Source of the DNA: Gemmatimonadota bacterium
GTDB taxonomy: Bacteria > Gemmatimonadota > Gemmatimonadetes > Gemmatimonadales > Gemmatimonadaceae
Assembly: GCA_016719105.1 (NCBI GenBank)
Contig: JADKAQ010000013.1
Span: 1-64,000, forward strand
Direction: 5' to 3'
Length of the DNA: 64,000 nt
Position numbers and translations under genes: made by a program. Below the pieces are notes generated by a model that saw only the letters and a program-made list of their open reading frames with translations, did not search any database and was not told the origin of the DNA. Shown piece by piece: positions 57,249 through 64,000 of the stretch (its first letter is position 1; every line of letters starts with the position of its first letter).

Positions 57249-58637
57249 ATGCCGTCCACGATGCGCCTGCGCCGAACTCCCGTGACTCCCACGACATCGA
57301 CCCCACGCCGCCGCGCGTTGCGCCTGCTCCTCGCCACCGGTGCCACGCTCATTGCAGCCGCCGCCCTCCCCCGCGCCGGCTCGGCGCAGGCCGTCAACGA
57401 GGCGCGCGTGCGCTGGGAGCGCATGTGCCAGATCCGGAAGGACAAGTTCGACCGGATCCTCCCCGAGGCGATGCGGGAGAACGGGATCGACATGTGGATC
57501 GTGGCGATCAAGGAGGGACACTACGATCCCATGTGGGACGTGCTGGGGCGCGGATACGCCGGCAGCATCGGCTACTACATCTTCACCGACCGCGGCGACC
57601 GCGTGGAACGCGCGGCGTTAGGCCTCACCGACCACCATCGCGAGGCGTGCGGCGCCTACGACATCGACGAGGACGGCGCCGACCTGGCCGCCTTCGTCAC
57701 GGCGCGCAACCCGAAGAAGATCGGGCTCAACATGTCCGACGAGATGGGAATGGCCGATGGCCTCACCCATACCCTGCACGCGCACATCGTGAAGACGCTC
57801 GGCGCCCCCTACGCCTCGCGCATCGCGTCGGCCGAGAAGCTCGTCTCCGACTTCAGCTCGCGGCGAACGGCGAGCGAGCTCGTGGCCTTCGGTGCTGCGG
57901 GAGAGATCGGTCGCCAGATCGCCGAGCGCGCACTCTCCAACGCAGTCATCACGCCGGGGGTGACGACGCTCGCCGACGTCGCGTGGTGGATCCAGGACGA
58001 GATGCTGCGCCGCGGACTCGGGACGTCGTTCGAGGTCCCCTCGATCTACATCACCGGCCCCAACGGCATCGAGGCAACCTCCAACGACCGCATCATCCAG
58101 CGCGGCGACTTGATGATGATCGACTTCGGCGTCGGCTACCTCAACATGTGGACCGACCAGAAGCGCATCGCCTACGTCCTCAAGCCGGGCGAAGTGGCGC
58201 TCCCCGCGAGCTACCAGCGGGCCTTCGACAACGCCGTGAAGGTGCGCGACGTCATTCACCGCACCGCCAAGGCGGGGAAGAGCGCACAAGCGATGATGGA
58301 CGAGGTGAACGCGGCGATCGCCAAGAGCGGCCCGCTCCCGATGCGTGGCTTCAACCAGGTGCGCGCTGACGCGTCGATCGAGTTCATCATCGGCTGCCAC
58401 TCGGTCGGCGACTGGGGGCACGGGATCGGGCCGTCGATGGCGTTCTTCAACCCCGGCCGCCTCACCTACGAGATCCGCCCGAGCAACCTCTTCTCGATCG
58501 AGCTCTTCGCCTACACGCCGATCCCGGAGTGGGGGGGCAAGAAGCTCCGCATTCCGCTGGAAGACGACGCGGTCATCACCGAGCGCGGGGTGGAGTGGGT
58601 GTACCCGGTGAATCCGCGGATCCTGCTGGTGAAATAG
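57249..58637 (+). CDS. Exported M24-family (Xaa-Pro aminopeptidase-like) metallopeptidase
   Basis: 462 aa. A signal peptide (about 22-48, after an Arg-rich start) implies export. The creatinase-like N-domain is followed by the pita-bread domain with all five metal ligands: the two Asp in MIDFGVGYLNMWTDQKR, the His in GHGIGP, the Glu in FSIELFAY, and the Glu in TERGVEWV. It would cut N-terminal residues before proline, adding to the set of exported peptidases. The gene is divergent from the BNR gene and convergent with the tricorn-like gene. Confidence 0.88.
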   Translation: MPSTMRLRRTPVTPTTSTPRRRALRLLLATGATLIAAAALPRAGSAQAVNEARVRWERMCQIRKDKFDRILPEAMRENGIDMWIVAIKEGHYDPMWDVLGRGYAGSIGYYIFTDRGDRVERAALGLTDHHREACGAYDIDEDGADLAAFVTARNPKKIGLNMSDEMGMADGLTHTLHAHIVKTLGAPYASRIASAEKLVSDFSSRRTASELVAFGAAGEIGRQIAERALSNAVITPGVTTLADVAWWIQDEMLRRGLGTSFEVPSIYITGPNGIEATSNDRIIQRGDLMMIDFGVGYLNMWTDQKRIAYVLKPGEVALPASYQRAFDNAVKVRDVIHRTAKAGKSAQAMMDEVNAAIAKSGPLPMRGFNQVRADASIEFIIGCHSVGDWGHGIGPSMAFFNPGRLTYEIRPSNLFSIELFAYTPIPEWGGKKLRIPLEDDAVITERGVEWVYPVNPRILLVK

Positions 58638-58644
58638 GGCGAGC

Positions 58645-58657
58645 GACGGGAGACGGG
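58645..58657. repeat. Two AGACGGG-type units before the large inverted repeat
   Basis: GACGGG at 58645 and AGACGGG at 58651-58657 run directly into the left arm of the inverted repeat. An opposite-strand array of the same unit lies at 58769-58789. Confidence 0.75.
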
Positions 58658-58704
58658 AGAAGCGTTGGCGACGCGCCTAACGCGTCGCCAACGCTTCTCC
58701 CGTC
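58652..58704. repeat. Perfect 24-bp inverted repeat with a CCTAA loop
   Basis: Left arm 58652-58675 and right arm 58681-58704 are exact reverse complements; the loop is CCTAA. The right arm begins CGCGTCGCCAACGCTTC. Because it lies between convergent genes it probably ends both transcripts, but its stem is far longer than the other terminators here. The loop is part of a GCCTAAC heptamer. Confidence 0.9.
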
Positions 58705-58768
58705 CCTCTCGCACCCGACAAGCGGTGAGATTCGCATGCGCACCGCGCGCGGCACCGCCGTGCGCACT

Positions 58769-58789
58769 CCCGTCTCCCGTCTCCCGTCC
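58769..58789. repeat. Three tandem CCCGTCT-type units at the end of the tricorn-like gene
   Basis: Two exact CCCGTCT copies and one with a final C. The array ends 3 bp before the stop codon of the minus-strand S41 gene and mirrors the array at 58645-58657. Confidence 0.8.
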
Positions 58790-58792
58790 GCC

Positions 58793-61700
58793 CTACGGCT
58801 TCCGCTTCCCCCACAACGGCGGCGGCGGCTCCGTCATCATCCGCGTGGGCGCCGAGGGGAGCAGGCGCAACGCCTCCTGCACCGCGCGCTCGAGCTGCGG
58901 ATCGCGACCGGCAATGACCTCCTTCGGCGTGTTCTCCACGTCGATGTCGGGCCCCACCCCCTCGTTCTCCACCGCCCACTTGCCGTCGCGGGTGAAGAAG
59001 CCGCCGCGCGGGGCGATCATGGTGCCGCCATCGATGAGCACCGGGGTATCCCACGTCCCCACGAGTCCGCCCCACGTGCGCTTGCCGACGAGCGGCCCCA
59101 CCTTCCGCCGCTTGAACATATTGTTGAAGTAGCCGTCGAAGTCGCGCTCGAGGATGTCGATGATGTAGTCGGCCGCCGAGCCGCCACCGTTGAAGCGCTC
59201 GTCGATGATCGCCCCCTGCTTGTGCTGCTGAGCGAAGTAGTACCGGTTGAACGAGGTGTAGCCCGGCTGCCCCGTGTTGGGGATGTACACGTAGGCCAAC
59301 CTCCCCTGCGACAGCGAGTCCACGAGGCGGCGGTTCCCCTCGATCCAGGCGCGATTCCGCAATCCGTTCTCGTTGGCAACCGGCGTGACGACGACGCGCC
59401 GTGCCCCCGCCATGTCGGGGGTGCCGTTCACCATCAGGACCACCTGCCGGTTCGCCGTCCCGTCAAGGAGGCGATAGATGTTGTCCGGGGCCTGCAGCTC
59501 GGCGCCATCGATCGACAGGATGTAGTCGCCGACCTTCACGTTGATCCCGGGGCCGCTGAGCGGGGCGCGCAGTTCGGGGTTCCAGCTCTCGCCGTCGTAG
59601 ATGCGCGCGATGCGATAGCGCCCGTTCTCCACGACGAAGTCGGCGCCTAACAAGCCGCCGTTGGCCGGCGGCACGTCGGGGAGGTCACCGCCGCGCACGT
59701 ACGAGTGTCCGACGGCCACCTCGGCCCCCGTCATGTCGAGGAGGTAGCCGAAGTCCTCGCGGTGCGCGACGTGGGCCACCATCGGCTCGTACATCGCCTT
59801 CACCTTCTCGTAGTCGGCCCCCTGCATGTTGCTCACGTACAGGTACTCGCGCTGGTTGCGCCACCCTTCGGCGAACATCTGCTTGTACTCGGCGCGCGGG
59901 TCGACGAGCATGCGAATGCCGGCGTTGAGGCGCCCCTGCCCCGCCGTGGGTGCCGGGCCCTCGGTGTTCACGATCGCCAGGGCCCCCTGCGGACCGGCAC
60001 CGCGCCACAGGAGCTTCTTCCCGTCCTGCGAGATGGTGTACTGCGCCACGCCCGACGCGAACGGCGTCGCCCGGCGTTCCTTGAACGTGTACCGATGGAG
60101 GACGTCGCCCCCGCCCTGCGGTCCGCCCGTCGCCGTCCCGACGTCCGGCGTGTTCTCGAGGAAGAAGAGCGTCCCCGCGCCCCCGGCCTTGAGCGCCGAG
60201 TAGTCGCGCGGCGCCACGCCTAACGATACGACCCGGTTGACCAGGCCGTCGAAGTCGATCGTGACCGCGGGCGCCAGCGGTGTCGCATCCCGGTTTCCCG
60301 CCGCCCCCGACGGCGGCGCCACGGGCGCTGCCACGCCCGTCTCCCGCCTCCCCTCGCCCTCTTCATCGCTTTCGGGGGCCAGTGGAGAGGGATCGGCCTT
60401 GCGCAGCACCGCCGCATAGATCGCGCGCGTCACCGGATGATCGTACGACGACATGTCCAACCATCCGGAGCGCGGACCGAAGTCGGTCGACGCCATCCAA
60501 TACAGGTACTTCCCGCTCGCATCCCACGCCGGCCACGAAGCGTCGGCCATGCCGTCCGAGAACTGACGCGTGGTGCCCGTCTGCACGTCGTGGACGAAGA
60601 TGGCGCGGAAGAGCGACGGGAGCCGCTTGGCGTACGCGATCCAGCGCGAGTCGGGGCTCCAGACTGCGTTGATCGACCGTTCGGGGAGCATGTACGGATC
60701 GGTGTCGATCTTGCTCGAGCGTCCTGACACGACGTCGGTCACCCAGAGGCGCAGGTGTGCGTCGGTGTAGAGGAGCTTCGAGCCATCGGGCGACCAGGCC
60801 GGCGTGTAGTAGAACGACGGCTCGGGGAGGGAGATCGTGCGCGGCGGCGTGATGCCGTCCTGCGACGCGATCACGAGCTGGTAGGCACCGCCGGCATCGG
60901 AGAAGTAGGCCACCGACCTGCCGTCCGGCGACCAGGCCGGCGTACGTTCGGCGCTCCCGTTGGCGCGCGTGAGGTTGCGCCAGTCGCCCTTCTCGGCAGG
61001 GATGGTGAAGATCTCGCCGCGCGCCTCGACGGCGGCACGCTTTCCGGTGGGCGAGAGGGCGATGTTGCTGATGCGGTTGCCGACCTCCTTCCACTGTGGC
61101 ACGAGCCACGGGAAGTCGCCGCGGACCGTGATGGCGAGGCGCTTGTGCTGGCGGGTGCGCGGGTCGAGCGTGTGCAGGTAGCCGCCCTGCTCGAAGACGA
61201 CCAGACCACCGCCCGCATCGAGCGCCTTCACGTCGAAGTCGGTGAACTTCGTGAGCTGCTCGAGGGCCTTGGTCTTCGTGTCGTACGACCAGACGTTGTG
61301 CACGCCGTCGCGATCGGAGGCGAAGTAGACCACGTCGCCGATCCACGCCGGGTCGATGTCCTTCGAATCGGTCCAGGGGGGCGACGTCAGTTCGTGGCTG
61401 GCCAGGTCGAGGATCCAGATCGCCCGGTTCTGCCCGCCGCGATAGTTGCGTCGTTCATCGTCCCACGAGCCGTTCATGCGATAGGCGACGCGCCTCCCGT
61501 CAGGGGCAATCTTCCCCTGGAAGGCGCGCGGCATCGGGAGCGCCGTCTCCACATCGCCCTGCGGCGCGACGGTCCAGAACTTCGGCTGGCCGTTGGACGA
61601 CGCGCGCGCCGACGAAAACACGATGCGCGCGCCGTCGGGCGTCCACCCCTGCACCACGTCCGCCCCCGGGTGCCACGTGAGGCGACGCGGCTCGCCACCG

Positions 61701-61999
61701 TCCACCGGGACGACATAGGCGTCGGTGTTGCCGGCATACTGGCCGCTGAAGGCGATCCACTTCCCGTCCGGCGAGAAGCGCGGATTGGTCGTGACCCCCT
61801 GGAAGGTCGTCACGCGGCGAGCATCGCCCCCATCGCGCGGTGCGGTCCAGATGTTGTTGGCGTACGCGAAGGCGACGTGCGTCGCACTAATGGTCGGCTG
61901 CCGGAGGAGCCGAGTCTGCGCGCTGGCGGGGCGGGCGGCGGCGAGGGCGGCAAGCGCCGCAAGGGCGGCGTGCAACGCGAAGGGAAGTCGACGGTCCAT
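58793..61999 (-). CDS. Tricorn-like S41 protease with TolB/WD40 propeller
   Basis: 1068 aa from the ATG at 61999. Signal peptide ending ASAQ. Propeller regions use SPDG repeats (FSPDGKWIAFS, WSPDGRSVAYFS, WSPDGSKLLYTD). After a low-complexity linker (about 540-590) follow a second propeller remnant, a PDZ-like domain (VGDYILSIDGAEL) and the S41 domain with the catalytic region DERFNGGGSAADYI and the terminal VGPDIDVENTP. Tricorn proteases degrade peptides from larger proteolytic products; this one is exported. The linker contains EGRRETG, encoded by the AGACGGG repeat. Confidence 0.9.
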   Translation of the reverse strand: MDRRLPFALHAALAALAALAAARPASAQTRLLRQPTISATHVAFAYANNIWTAPRDGGDARRVTTFQGVTTNPRFSPDGKWIAFSGQYAGNTDAYVVPVDGGEPRRLTWHPGADVVQGWTPDGARIVFSSARASSNGQPKFWTVAPQGDVETALPMPRAFQGKIAPDGRRVAYRMNGSWDDERRNYRGGQNRAIWILDLASHELTSPPWTDSKDIDPAWIGDVVYFASDRDGVHNVWSYDTKTKALEQLTKFTDFDVKALDAGGGLVVFEQGGYLHTLDPRTRQHKRLAITVRGDFPWLVPQWKEVGNRISNIALSPTGKRAAVEARGEIFTIPAEKGDWRNLTRANGSAERTPAWSPDGRSVAYFSDAGGAYQLVIASQDGITPPRTISLPEPSFYYTPAWSPDGSKLLYTDAHLRLWVTDVVSGRSSKIDTDPYMLPERSINAVWSPDSRWIAYAKRLPSLFRAIFVHDVQTGTTRQFSDGMADASWPAWDASGKYLYWMASTDFGPRSGWLDMSSYDHPVTRAIYAAVLRKADPSPLAPESDEEGEGRRETGVAAPVAPPSGAAGNRDATPLAPAVTIDFDGLVNRVVSLGVAPRDYSALKAGGAGTLFFLENTPDVGTATGGPQGGGDVLHRYTFKERRATPFASGVAQYTISQDGKKLLWRGAGPQGALAIVNTEGPAPTAGQGRLNAGIRMLVDPRAEYKQMFAEGWRNQREYLYVSNMQGADYEKVKAMYEPMVAHVAHREDFGYLLDMTGAEVAVGHSYVRGGDLPDVPPANGGLLGADFVVENGRYRIARIYDGESWNPELRAPLSGPGINVKVGDYILSIDGAELQAPDNIYRLLDGTANRQVVLMVNGTPDMAGARRVVVTPVANENGLRNRAWIEGNRRLVDSLSQGRLAYVYIPNTGQPGYTSFNRYYFAQQHKQGAIIDERFNGGGSAADYIIDILERDFDGYFNNMFKRRKVGPLVGKRTWGGLVGTWDTPVLIDGGTMIAPRGGFFTRDGKWAVENEGVGPDIDVENTPKEVIAGRDPQLERAVQEALRLLPSAPTRMMTEPPPPLWGKRKP
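60336..60349. repeat. AGACGGG-type repeat in the tricorn-like linker
   Basis: CCCGTCT followed by CCCGCCT. On the coding strand it specifies GRRETG in the low-complexity linker, very similar to the RRETGDGRRE of UppS. Confidence 0.65.
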
Positions 62000-62069
62000 C
62001 GGGGAGGGCAGGAATGAGACAGGCCCCCAGCCGATGCGGCTGGGGGCCCTCAATCATGCCTGCCGGAGA

Positions 62070-62535
62070 CTACCAGCGCGAGACGCGTCGCTCGCAGTAG
62101 TCGCGAATCCGCCGGCGCTCGCGGATCGCCTCGCGACGCGTGTCCACGCGATCCCAGCGCGAGCGGCGCCACAAGTCGCGCTCGCAGTCGCGGAAGGCGT
62201 CCCACTGGTAGCGGTTCCAGCGACGGCTGCGACGCTCGAAGTCACGCTGCTCGCGTTCGTACGCCTTCCAGTCGTCATCGCGCCCGTACCCCCACCCGAT
62301 CCCCCGGTTGTCCCGGCGATCGTCGTAGCGATCCCGGTCGCGATCCCGATCACGATCCCGGTCGCGGTTCTTGTCACGGTTCCGGTCCCAATCCCAACGG
62401 TCATTGCGCCCCCGCGTCGACGTCGCGTTCGCGCGACCGGACTTCCCCTTCGCTCGGCACTCGCTGGGCAGCGCTCACGCGAGGGGACACGGCCAGGACT
62501 GAGGTGGCCATCAGGGCAAACAAGGCGATTCGCAT
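62070..62535 (-). pseudogene. Secreted Arg/Asp-rich protein gene with a one-base frameshift
   Basis: The frame from the ATG at 62535 (GGGAGAG ribosome site upstream) encodes a clear signal peptide and reads Arg/Asp/Glu-rich sequence until TGA at about 62400. The next frame continues without a start as WDWDRNRDKNRDRDRD, then a Trp/Arg-rich part ending CERRVSRW and a TAG at 62070. Removing one base from the G5 run at 62409-62413 (C5 on the plus strand) joins them into one 154-residue protein with even composition (DVDAG-RNDRWDWD). It is therefore either a recent frameshift, a sequencing error or a slippage site. Function unknown. Confidence 0.7.
62329..62364. repeat. Three 12-bp tandem units encoding the Arg-Asp repeat
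   Basis: CGATCCCGGTCG, CGATCCCGATCA and CGATCCCGGTCG follow each other and encode alternating Arg-Asp on the minus strand. They are part of the broken secreted gene. Confidence 0.8.
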
Positions 62536-62954
62536 GGTCTCTCCCGCGTCGGGGTGTCGAAGCGTCAACCGGTGCCAGGTACGGCACGTCGCTCGCGCGA
62601 CGCTCCAACCGTATCTAGGGCAGCATCGGTGCCACGCGCGAGAGCGGCGCCGTGAGCGCGTAAGTCGTTGCAGCGACTCGGCGTGCGAGATCTCGCGCAT
62701 CCGACCGGCGCCTCCGGTGTCGCCGCTGGAGGACGAAACGCTGTCCTCCCGAGGCGTGCTTTGCGGAGAGCCGCGCCATCGCGGCGCGGTCGGTGGGCCG
62801 ACGCGCGCTCGCAACGCGTGCCGTCGAAGGACCGTCCGGTCCTGTGGCGCGCACGGTGGCCGCCTCGCATTCTACGGCAGGCCCGATTCGAGGGATGACG
62901 CCTGGCGCGGCGTCCATCGCGTCGGCGCGACTCCCGCGTCCCGGAGACCTAACG
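62536..62954. other. Divergent intergenic region without a recognised feature
   Basis: 419 bp between the broken secreted gene (minus) and the second cysteine synthase (plus). Apart from the GGGAGAG before 62535 and ACCTAACG just before 62955, no promoter, hairpin or coding frame stands out. Confidence 0.4.
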
Positions 62955-64000
62955 ATGGCGTCGACCGTTCCGAATCGCCCCGCCCCCAACGGGCCGCTCG
63001 ACGCCGTCTACGGTGATCGCCTTCGGTCGCTCGCGCTCCTCGTCGGCAACACACCGCTGCTCGCCCTCGACTTCAGCTTTGGCGGCGAGTCGCGCACGGT
63101 GTACGCCAAGCTCGAGTCGATGAACATGACGGGGAGCGTCAAGGATCGGATGGCGCTCCACATCCTGCGCAGCGCAGCGCAGCAGGGCGTGCTCGCGCCG
63201 GGAGCGCTCATCGTCGAGGCCACGAGCGGCAACACCGGGATCTCCTTCGCGGCGTTAGGGCGCGCGCTCGGCCACCGGGTGGCCATCTTCATGCCCGACT
63301 GGATGAGTAGCGAGCGCATCAACCTCATCCGCTCGTTCGGCGCGGACGTGCGCCTGGTCTCGCGAGCAGAGGGTGGCTTCCTGGGCTCGATCGCGCTGGC
63401 CGAGACGCATGCGGCCAGGACGCCCGGGGCGTTCCTGCCGCGCCAGTTCTCCAACGAAGCCAACTCCGCGGCCCACGAGCAGAGCACCGGCCCCGAGCTC
63501 TGGTGGCAACTCGCCCCGCTCGGCCTCGCCCCCGATGCGTTCGTCGCGGGGGTCGGCACCGGCGGGACGATCATGGGAACCGGGCGCTACCTGCGCGAGA
63601 ACGATCGCTCGATCGCCCTCTATCCGGTGGAGCCGGAGAACTCGCCGACCCTCACCACCGGCCACAAGGTCGGGCACCATCGCATCCAGGGGATCTCGGA
63701 CGAGTTCATCCCCCCCATCGTCGACCTCGACTACCTCGACGAGCCGATCGCCGTCGACGACGGCGACTCCATCATCATGGCGCAGAAGCTGGCGCGTGAC
63801 GTGGGGCTGGCCGTGGGGATCTCGTCAGGCGCCAACTTCCTCGCCAGCATCATCGCGCAGGAACGGCTGGGGCGCGACGCGGTCGTCGTCACCGTCTTCC
63901 CCGACAGCAACAAGAAGTACCTGTCGACCGACCTGATGCGCGACGAGCCGTCACGCCCCGAGTTCCTCTCGCGGCACGTGACGCTGCACGGATTCCGCGT
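62955..64000 (+). CDS. Cysteine synthase family protein, CysM-like (3' end outside window)
   Basis: The frame from 62955 is open to the last base (348 codons), so the end is missing. Fold-type II PLP features: the lysine in NMTGSVKDRM, EATSGNTGIS, the PDWMSSERINLI loop, the GVGTGGTIMG glycine loop and FPDSNKKYLSTDL. The N-terminus DAVYGDRLRSLALLVGNTPLL fits. Sequence differs clearly from the enzyme at 50695, especially in the substrate-loop and C-terminal part, so it is a distinct paralogue: CysM, or a cystathionine beta-synthase-like enzyme. There is no Shine-Dalgarno sequence; CCTAACGA abuts the ATG. Confidence 0.88.
   Translation, partial: MASTVPNRPAPNGPLDAVYGDRLRSLALLVGNTPLLALDFSFGGESRTVYAKLESMNMTGSVKDRMALHILRSAAQQGVLAPGALIVEATSGNTGISFAALGRALGHRVAIFMPDWMSSERINLIRSFGADVRLVSRAEGGFLGSIALAETHAARTPGAFLPRQFSNEANSAAHEQSTGPELWWQLAPLGLAPDAFVAGVGTGGTIMGTGRYLRENDRSIALYPVEPENSPTLTTGHKVGHHRIQGISDEFIPPIVDLDYLDEPIAVDDGDSIIMAQKLARDVGLAVGISSGANFLASIIAQERLGRDAVVVTVFPDSNKKYLSTDLMRDEPSRPEFLSRHVTLHGFR

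Noticed and set aside
62054..62608. 184-residue minus frame rich in Thr/Gly/Ala over the broken secreted gene
   Set aside because: The frame shows a TGTGTVTRTATG-type composition produced by reading the Arg-Asp repeats out of frame. The signal peptide and the Trp/Arg-rich ending are in the other two frames.

Overview
The window is about 64 kb of GC-rich bacterial chromosome (near 68-70% G+C by eye). It has no phage genes, transposases, CRISPR arrays or rRNA. The organism is most likely a member of the Gemmatimonadota. That is an inference from gene content: two SusC/SusD-type outer-membrane pairs, two giant BNR/VPS10-type repeat proteins, a tricorn-like S41 protease, several exported peptidases, many lipoproteins with clear lipoboxes, and ordinary Gram-negative envelope and repair genes.

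Layout. 1-9.8 kb holds the end of an RpiB-like isomerase, an exported M20 peptidase, a Rieske protein paired with a His-rich four-helix membrane protein (both minus), then malic enzyme (maeB), PEP carboxykinase (pckA), an HD phosphohydrolase and a plug-only TonB-type protein. 9.8-15 kb is a minus-strand block: an NTF2-like secreted protein, a three-gene phospho-signalling cassette (FHA protein, PP2C phosphatase, small protein) and an ABC exporter divergent from uvrA. 15-25 kb carries uvrA, an SDR oxidoreductase, a 5'-nucleotidase lipoprotein, tRNA-Asn(GTT) with a textbook promoter, an aminotransferase overlapping a FAD oxidoreductase, a DUF1801 protein and a 7TM-PAS-zinc protein. 25-48 kb contains the two SusCD pairs, the first BNR protein, a soluble GAF histidine kinase, an unknown lipoprotein, a four-TM holin-like protein, a GDSL lipoprotein, a large LAL regulator and an S9 peptidase. 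48-64 kb has purE-purK-sodC, cysK, an operon of membrane protein, winged-helix regulator and uppS, the second BNR protein, an M24 peptidase, the tricorn-like protease, a frameshifted Arg/Asp-rich secreted protein and a second cysteine synthase that runs off the end.

How it fits together. Exported peptidases (M20, S9, M24, S41), BNR proteins and SusCD importers suggest a heterotroph that degrades and imports peptides or other polymers. MaeB and PckA link C4 acids to pyruvate and PEP. No single operon encodes an obvious new defence or biosynthetic system.

The most unusual signals lie below gene level. (1) The heptamer GTTAGGC/GCCTAAC is strongly over-represented and accounts for nearly all TTA leucine codons I noticed; it also forms the stop of four genes. 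(2) A family of short AGACGGG-type tandem repeats sits in-frame inside uvrA, uppS and the tricorn-like gene, and beside a perfect 24-bp inverted repeat. (3) A secreted Arg/Asp-rich gene is broken by one base in a G5 run. Several genes also have a -10-like TANNNT box 6-8 nt before the start codon, suggesting leaderless transcripts.
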